Below, piece after piece: positions 57,488 to 62,972 of a stretch of 62,972 nt of DNA. This DNA comes from Nitrospirota bacterium (lineage in GTDB: Bacteria; Nitrospirota; JACRHL01): positions 385,178 to 448,149 of the forward strand of contig JACRHL010000003.1 of the NCBI GenBank assembly GCA_016212085.1, in the 5' to 3' direction. Under the pieces are notes generated by a model. That model saw nothing but the letters and a program-made list of their open reading frames with translations, ran no database searches and was not told the DNA's origin. Numbering within the stretch: the stretch's first letter is position 1; the number at the start of each line of letters is the position of its first letter. The translations under genes and the position numbers were made by a program.

Positions 57488-60400
57488 ATGCGCCAGCTCC
57501 GCGCCCAACTGATCGCCCTGCTCGACGCCACCCTGGCGGAACAGGGCGCCACGCTTGCCCCCCGCGCCAGGGCGGCCGTGGTCACCGACGCCCTGGCGCT
57601 GTTCGCCGAGGGCCGCGCCGGGGGCGTGGCGGCCACCTGGCGCACCGTGACCCGTGGCGACCTGCACCGCCACATCGTCACCATCCGCTGCCCGGACCAG
57701 GCGTTCTTTCTGGACGGCATCAAGATATACCTGTCGCGCCAGGGCATCCAGCCGCTGGCCCAGCAGGCCATGGTGTTCCTCGCCCGGCACGACCGGCGCG
57801 GGCGGGTGACGGCCATCTGCCCGCCGGAGGAGCGCCCCGGCGGCAACGAGATGCTGCTGGTGCTGCACGTGTCGGCCACCCTGGTGCCAAACGGCCGCGC
57901 CCTGTTCCGCGACCTGACCGGCATCCTGCGCGCGGTGCGCGCCTCCGTGCGCGACTTCCGCGCCATGTCCGGGCGGCTGCGGAACACGGTGCACGCCCTC
58001 GCGGGCGACGCGCCGGAAGCGGCCGCCCTGCTGGACTGGATGGCGAGCGGCCACTACCTGCTGTTCGGCATGTCCATCAACGGCGAGCACCTGGGCATCC
58101 ACGCCAACCGCCGGGTGCTGGCGCGGGTGGCGCCGGGGCTGTGGGAGGAGCTGGAGGCGCTGGAACCCGCCGCCCGGCCGGGGGTGGAGTGGCTGTTCCT
58201 GCCCGCCGCCCAGCGCTTTCTGTACAGCGTGGCCCAGCTCGAGGTGGTGCGCATCACCTGGCGCGAGGGGGAGCGGCTGGCGCGGGCACTGCTGCTCGGC
58301 CACTTCTCGCGCGCCGCGCGCCACGCCAACGCCAGCCAGGTGCCGCTGCTGGACGGCATCTGGCGGCACCTGCTGGCGCACCCGGCCCTGAGCCGGTCCG
58401 CCTATCTGGCGCGGGAGGCCCGCACCCTGTTCGACCGCATCCCCAAGCCGGTGCTGCTGGCGGTGGACCCGGAGGAGATGCTTGCCGCCCTGCGCGCCAT
58501 CGTCGACCTGGGGGCACCGGAGCGCGCCCTGGTGTTCGACTGGGGCCCGCCGCCCGGCCGGGTGCGGCTGATCCTGGCGGTGCTGGCCGCCAGCCGCTTC
58601 ACGGGGGCGGTGCAGGAGTGCGTGCTGCACGCCCTGGCCGCCAGCGGCTACACCCCGCTGCGCCACCAGTCGGCGGCGGTGGGGCAGCACCAGCTGCTGT
58701 TCGTCACCTGCCACGGCGCCCTGCCGCCCACCCTGGAGAACCTGCGGCAGACGGTCCAGGAGTGCGCCATCACCTGGGACGACCGGGCCCGCGCCACCGT
58801 GCGCGCCCACCTGACCGGCCCCGAGATTCCGGCGGCCCTCAGGGACCTGGCGCAGGTGCCGCGCCTCTACCAGGACCAGTTCGCGCCGGAGACCTTCGTC
58901 CACGACCTGGCCACCATCAACCAGGTGCGCCGCGACGGCTACCCCCACGTGCGCCTGGAGATGGCGGGGTCCGAGATGCACATCTTCACCGCCCTGCCCG
59001 TGCCCCTGGGGCGGCTGGTGACGCTGGTGCAGAACTTCGGGCTGGTGCCCCTCAAGGAGGTGGTGCTGGAGTTCCCCGGCGATCCCTCGGTGCACCTGAC
59101 CAGCCTGCATTGCAGCCACGCCACCCCCATTCCGGCGGAGGATCTACCGCGCCTCAGGGAGGCCATCGAGGCGGTGCTCGCCGACCGCGCCGACGACGAC
59201 CCGGCCAACACCCTGGTGGCCCGCGCCGGGCTGGACATCCGCGCCGTCGCCGTGCTGATCGCCCTGCGCGGGCACCTGGTGCAGCTCATCGAGGGGGCCT
59301 CCCACGGCCAGGTGACCCAGACCCTGCTGCGCCACCCGGCGGCAAGCGCCGCCCTGTTCGAGCTGTTCGCCGCGCGCCACGGCAAGCCGGACGAGGCGCG
59401 CCGGCAGGCCGCCGCCGAGCGCTTCGCCCGGGCGCTGGACACGGTGCGCGGCCTCACCGACGACCAGTGGTTCCGCGCCCTGGCCGAACTGGTGGGCGCG
59501 GGCCTGCGCAGCAACGCCTTCGTGCGGGAGCTGGCGGAACCGGTGGCCATCAAGATCGACCCCCGCAAGCTGGCGTTCGCGCCCCGGCCGCGCCCGTACC
59601 GGGAGATCTTCGTGCACGGGCGCCACGTGCAGGGGGTGCACCTGCGCGGCGGGCCGGTGGCGCGCGGCGGCCTGCGCCTGTCGGACCGTCCGGCGGATTT
59701 CCGCACCGAGGTGCTGGAGCTGATGGCCACCCAGATCGTGAAGAACGGCCTCATCGTGCCCACCGGCGCCAAGGGCGGCTTCGTGGTGCGCGGCGGCGAG
59801 GGGGCGGCGTTCGTGCAGGGGCAGTACCGCGCCTTCGCGCGCGCCCTGCTCTCCGTGACCGACAACCGGGTGGGCGACGCCATCGTGCCGCCGCCCGGCA
59901 TCACCGTGGCGCCGGAGGACGCCGCCGACCCCTATCTGGTGGTGGCCGCCGACAAGGGCACCGCGGCCTTCTCGGACCTGGCCAACGACGAGGCCCGCAA
60001 GGCGGGCTTCTGGCTGGGCGACGCCTTCGCCAGCGGCGGCAGCCACGGCTACGACCACAAGGCGTTCGGCATCACCGCGCGCGGCGCGTGGGTGTGCGTG
60101 CGCCACCACTTCGCCGCCATGGGCGTCGACCCGGACCAGGACCCGATCACCGTGGTGGGCATCGGCGACATGGGGGGCGACGTGTTCGGCAACGGCCTGC
60201 TGCAAAGCCGGAGCGCGCGGCTGATCGGCGCCTTCAACCACGCCCACGTGTTCCTGGACCCCGATCCAAGCCCGGACACCGCCTACCGGGAGCGGCGGCG
60301 CCTGTTCCGCGAACAGGGCGGCTGGGACGCCTACGACCCCGCCCGCATCAGCCCCGGCGGCGGGGTGTTCGAGCGCGCCGCCAAGGCCATCCCCGTCTCG

Positions 60401-62008
60401 CCGCAAGCGGCGGCGGCCCTGGGCGTGGCGGCGGGGGAGATGAGCGGCGAGGCGCTGATCCGCGCCCTGCTCACCGCCCCGGTGGATCTGCTCTACAACG
60501 GCGGCATCGGCACCTACGTGCGCGCCGCGTCGGAGCGCGACGACCAGGTGCGCGACCCGGCCAACAACCCGGTGCGGGTGACGGCGGAGGCGTTGCGCTG
60601 CAAGGTGGTGTGCGAGGGGGGCAACCTGGGCCTCACCCAGCGCGCGCGCATCGCCTTCGCCAGCGCCGGCGGGCACATCAACACGGACGCCATCGACAAC
60701 TCCGGCGGCGTGGACATGTCGGACCACGAGGTCAACCTGAAGATCCTGCTGGGCCGCGCCCCGGACGGCCCCGCCCCGGCGGCGCGCAACCGGCTGCTGG
60801 CCGGCCTGGGCGACCGGGTGGCCGAATTGTGCCTGGCGGGCAACCGTGCCCAGGCGCGCACCCTGTCGCTGGCCGCCGCCGAGGCGGCCCTCTACCCGCC
60901 CCGGGCGTGGCGGCTGCGCACCCTGCTGGTGAACGCCGGGCGCGTGGACCCGGCCACCGATCCCGCCATGGACGAGGCCGGCCGCGCCACCCTGGCGCTC
61001 CGGCCGCAACTGGCGGTGCTCACCGGCCACGAAAAGAACCGCATCAAGGCGGCCCTGGCGCGGGAGGGGTTCGCCACGGCCACCCCGTTCCGCGACGCGC
61101 TGCTGGCCGGCTATTTTCCCCAGCGGGTGGCGGCGCGTTACCCGGCGGCCGTTCGGGCGCACACGCTGGCGGACGAGATCGTGAACACGGTGGCCGCCAG
61201 CAGCCTGGTGGACCGCTTCGGGCTGTTTGCCGCCAGCCACCTGGAGAGCCTGATCGGCGCCTCCACCAGCCAGGTGGCGCAGGGCCTGATGGCGGCGGAT
61301 TACGTGCTCCGGGCCGACCGCCTGCGGCAGGCCATCTGGCGCGACGCGCACACCCGGACCGAGGCCGTCACCATGCAGCTGGCGCTGCAAAGCCACCTCC
61401 AGCACTTCGCCGAGGAGCTGCTCCGGCTGTGCCCGGTGGGCGACCTCTCGCGCGGCTGGCTGCGCGCCCAGCGCAGCCACTTCACCCGCTTCCGCCACCT
61501 GATCCAGGGCGACCCGGTGGATGTCGCCGGCGGTGACCTGTGCGTGATCCGCGCCGAGGCCATGGCCGCCGGCCTGGCGGAGGCGGACGCCGCCTGGCTG
61601 TGCGCCATGCCGCAACTGGCGCGCTCCGGCGTGGCGTTGCAGGCCGGGGTGTTGCACGGCGTGCCGCTCACGCGTTGCCTGGCGGCCAACCGGGCCCTGT
61701 TCCGGCTGCTGCCGTTCCTGCCGCTGGAGATGCAGCTGCGCTACCCGTCGTGGGGCACGGACCTCACCCACGCCCTGCGCGGCGAGTGGCTGCACCGCCT
61801 CACCCACATGCGCGGCCGCGCCCTGGCGCGCCTGCTCGCCGCGGGGGGGCGCGACCCCCTGGCGGCGGGCCGGCGGCTGTGGAACGGCCACCGCCACTGG
61901 CAGTCGATCACCACCGCCGGCGACCTGCTGGACCGGCCGGACGCGGACCCCATGCACGTCATCCTGCTGCTGACCCGCCTGGAATCGTTGATCGATGAAG
62001 GCGACTGA
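57488..62008 (+). CDS. NAD-specific glutamate dehydrogenase, large (180-kDa) type
   Basis: A 1506-residue enzyme that deaminates glutamate to 2-oxoglutarate with NAD. The first 700 or so residues are ACT/PAS-like regulatory regions. The catalytic core has RGGLRLSDRPADFRTEVLELMATQIVKNG (Lys-containing substrate motif), TGAKGGFVV and the NAD domain with GIGDMGGDVFGNG. A long helical tail follows. This class occurs in proteobacteria and actinobacteria and is usually hexameric and catabolic. Full-length members are about 1560-1650 residues, so this one is slightly short. The ATG at 57488 has GAGG upstream; ATG at 57428 is the alternative. It overlaps the next gene by 14 nt. Confidence 0.94.
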   Translation: MRQLRAQLIALLDATLAEQGATLAPRARAAVVTDALALFAEGRAGGVAATWRTVTRGDLHRHIVTIRCPDQAFFLDGIKIYLSRQGIQPLAQQAMVFLARHDRRGRVTAICPPEERPGGNEMLLVLHVSATLVPNGRALFRDLTGILRAVRASVRDFRAMSGRLRNTVHALAGDAPEAAALLDWMASGHYLLFGMSINGEHLGIHANRRVLARVAPGLWEELEALEPAARPGVEWLFLPAAQRFLYSVAQLEVVRITWREGERLARALLLGHFSRAARHANASQVPLLDGIWRHLLAHPALSRSAYLAREARTLFDRIPKPVLLAVDPEEMLAALRAIVDLGAPERALVFDWGPPPGRVRLILAVLAASRFTGAVQECVLHALAASGYTPLRHQSAAVGQHQLLFVTCHGALPPTLENLRQTVQECAITWDDRARATVRAHLTGPEIPAALRDLAQVPRLYQDQFAPETFVHDLATINQVRRDGYPHVRLEMAGSEMHIFTALPVPLGRLVTLVQNFGLVPLKEVVLEFPGDPSVHLTSLHCSHATPIPAEDLPRLREAIEAVLADRADDDPANTLVARAGLDIRAVAVLIALRGHLVQLIEGASHGQVTQTLLRHPAASAALFELFAARHGKPDEARRQAAAERFARALDTVRGLTDDQWFRALAELVGAGLRSNAFVRELAEPVAIKIDPRKLAFAPRPRPYREIFVHGRHVQGVHLRGGPVARGGLRLSDRPADFRTEVLELMATQIVKNGLIVPTGAKGGFVVRGGEGAAFVQGQYRAFARALLSVTDNRVGDAIVPPPGITVAPEDAADPYLVVAADKGTAAFSDLANDEARKAGFWLGDAFASGGSHGYDHKAFGITARGAWVCVRHHFAAMGVDPDQDPITVVGIGDMGGDVFGNGLLQSRSARLIGAFNHAHVFLDPDPSPDTAYRERRRLFREQGGWDAYDPARISPGGGVFERAAKAIPVSPQAAAALGVAAGEMSGEALIRALLTAPVDLLYNGGIGTYVRAASERDDQVRDPANNPVRVTAEALRCKVVCEGGNLGLTQRARIAFASAGGHINTDAIDNSGGVDMSDHEVNLKILLGRAPDGPAPAARNRLLAGLGDRVAELCLAGNRAQARTLSLAAAEAALYPPRAWRLRTLLVNAGRVDPATDPAMDEAGRATLALRPQLAVLTGHEKNRIKAALAREGFATATPFRDALLAGYFPQRVAARYPAAVRAHTLADEIVNTVAASSLVDRFGLFAASHLESLIGASTSQVAQGLMAADYVLRADRLRQAIWRDAHTRTEAVTMQLALQSHLQHFAEELLRLCPVGDLSRGWLRAQRSHFTRFRHLIQGDPVDVAGGDLCVIRAEAMAAGLAEADAAWLCAMPQLARSGVALQAGVLHGVPLTRCLAANRALFRLLPFLPLEMQLRYPSWGTDLTHALRGEWLHRLTHMRGRALARLLAAGGRDPLAAGRRLWNGHRHWQSITTAGDLLDRPDADPMHVILLLTRLESLIDEGD

Positions 62009-62750
62009 ACGCCCGTTCCAGCACACCCGGACGGACGGCGTGGTGCTGCGCGGGCGTTACCTGCCCGGCGCGGGGGCGTTGCTGGTGTTCCTGTCCGGTT
62101 TCCGCTCCGTCCACACCGGCCAGAAGGCGACCGCCGTGGCGGCACTGGCCGCGGCGCGCGGGCACGGCTGCCTGCGCTTCGACTACCTGGGGCATGGCGC
62201 GTCCGATGGCGGCTTCGAGGGGTTCCGGGTGTCGGAGGCGGTGACCGACGCCGCCGCCTGCATCCGCCTGGTCCACCACCCCGGCCAACGGCTGGTGCTG
62301 GTCGGATCGAGCATGGGGGGCTGGATCGCCCTGGAGCTGGCGCGGCGGGGCGCGGTGGCCGCCGACGGCCTGCTGCTGATCGCGCCGGCGCTGGATTTCG
62401 TGTCCAGGCGCCTTGCCGCCATGCCGGCGGACATGCGGGCCGACCTGGCGCGCGACGGCCGGGTGCGGGTGCCGGACGCCTACACGCCGGACACAAGTTA
62501 CCCCATCACCCGCGCGTTCCTGGACGACGCCCTGGCCCTGGAGCCGGGCGACCGGGCGCTGACGGTGCCCTGCCCCGTGCGCATCGTGCACGGCGACGCG
62601 GACGACGACGTGCCCATCGCCACCTCCCGGCGCCTGGCGCGGCGGGTGGCCGGCGCGACCCTGGTGGAGATCGCCGGCGGCGACCACCGGCTGTCGGACC
62701 ACCTGCCCACCCTGCTCGCGGAACTGGACCGGCTGCTGGATGTCGGCTAG
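61995..62750 (+). CDS. Alpha/beta hydrolase
   Basis: A 251-residue hydrolase with nucleophile elbow VGSSMGGW (Ser106), acid in VHGDADDDVP (about 195) and histidine in GGDHRLSD (about 231). FLSGFRSVHTGQKA gives the oxyanion hole. It resembles YqiA/ABHD10-type thioesterases that act on acyl groups, and has no signal peptide. It starts 14 nt inside the end of the GDH gene and is probably translated with it. The substrate is unknown. Confidence 0.87.
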   Translation: MKATERPFQHTRTDGVVLRGRYLPGAGALLVFLSGFRSVHTGQKATAVAALAAARGHGCLRFDYLGHGASDGGFEGFRVSEAVTDAAACIRLVHHPGQRLVLVGSSMGGWIALELARRGAVAADGLLLIAPALDFVSRRLAAMPADMRADLARDGRVRVPDAYTPDTSYPITRAFLDDALALEPGDRALTVPCPVRIVHGDADDDVPIATSRRLARRVAGATLVEIAGGDHRLSDHLPTLLAELDRLLDVG

Positions 62751-62831
62751 CAGCGGATTCCGGGCGTTTACGCGCATGAAACACGCCGGTACATCCCGGT
62801 ACCGGACGCAGGCGTGCCGAAAAACACCGTT

Positions 62832-62972
62832 GGGCACTTCTATTAACCGTCGCGAGCGCCATGAGTGCAAGGCGGACGGAGCGCAGAACCCGAGACATAT
62901 CTTGGTGATAGGCGAGGGTTCGAGCACCGCCCAACGCAGCAATCGGGGCGCGCAGCAGGTTATTAGAGGTGC
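62832..62972. mobile_element. MITE-like element cut by the window edge
   Basis: Left end GGGCACTTCTATTAACC, full core with GAACCCGAGACATATC, GGTGATAGGCGAGGGTTC and GAGCACCGCCCAACGCAG, and right end GGTTATTAGAGGTGC, where the window stops before the last two bases. The core is nearly identical to the 26393 copy, so both are recent. Confidence 0.8.

Noticed and set aside
62855-62942. Reverse-strand peptide beginning MLRWAVLEPSPITK in the MITE copies
   Set aside because: The same peptide-like frame occurs in several MITE copies and is ended or changed by the flanking DNA. It follows the repeat, has no ribosome site and should not be called a gene.

Overview
The window is one stretch of a high-GC Gram-negative chromosome, almost certainly a proteobacterium. 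Markers are SspB of the beta/gamma type, a 180-kDa-class NAD-glutamate dehydrogenase, CcoG for a cbb3-type oxidase, a PilB/PilT/PilC type IV pilus module, several outer-membrane barrels and a sigma-28 type promoter in front of cheW. No rRNA, tRNA, CRISPR array or prophage was seen. Most genes are housekeeping and sit in short operons with ATGA, GTGA or CTGA stop/start overlaps. The species cannot be fixed from the sequence alone.

Layout. 1-4 kb: small zinc ribbon protein, mobA-moeA (molybdenum cofactor), cNMP/HDOD regulator. 4-7.9 kb: TPR/barrel protein, then an ECF sigma / anti-sigma / Asp-rich secreted protein unit. 7.9-12.8 kb: mazG, TPR protein, outer-membrane protein, glgC, ferredoxin. 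13-14.7 kb: A/T-richer SIR2-like gene running in frame into an AHSA1/SRPBCC gene. 14.8-24.9 kb: ahcY-metK, a UvrD/Rep helicase, ccoG, thiC, a PfkB sugar kinase. 25-26.4 kb: low-GC FRG-domain gene and an NTF2-like gene, bracketed by dispersed repeats. 26.5-31.3 kb: SGNH protein, GT39 glycosyltransferase, barrel protein, cheW. 31.3-36.4 kb: vanZ-like gene, miaB, sspB, PQQ-type sugar dehydrogenase, methyltransferase, FKBP. 36.4-43.7 kb: a probable structured RNA, an OmpA protein with thrombospondin-3 repeats, a phosphodiesterase/EEP fusion and a dihaem HzsA-like secreted protein. 43.8-50.1 kb: pilC, pilT, pilB, ABC-F ATPase. 50.3-62.8 kb: orphan nuoF-like gene, msrA, alcohol dehydrogenase, lon, a low-GC HEPN-like gene, msrB, NAD-GDH and an alpha/beta hydrolase.

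Two dispersed repeat families occur. The first is a MITE-like element of about 143-164 bp with 17-bp terminal inverted repeats (GGGCACCTCTCAAAACC type), a conserved internal hairpin and, in the cleanest copy, a 4-bp target duplication (ATTA). Three good copies (one cut by the window end), one decayed copy and one truncated copy are present. The second is a palindromic intergenic repeat with two copies.

The most unusual items are: a roughly 225-nt candidate non-coding RNA at 36439-36663 (minus strand) with an extended -10 at its start, a closed multi-hairpin fold and a terminator ending in U8; the MITE family; three single-gene low-GC insertions (SIR2-like, FRG, HEPN-like), all of types common in phage defence; a sigma-28 promoter matching consensus before an isolated cheW; and the phosphodiesterase-EEP fusion.
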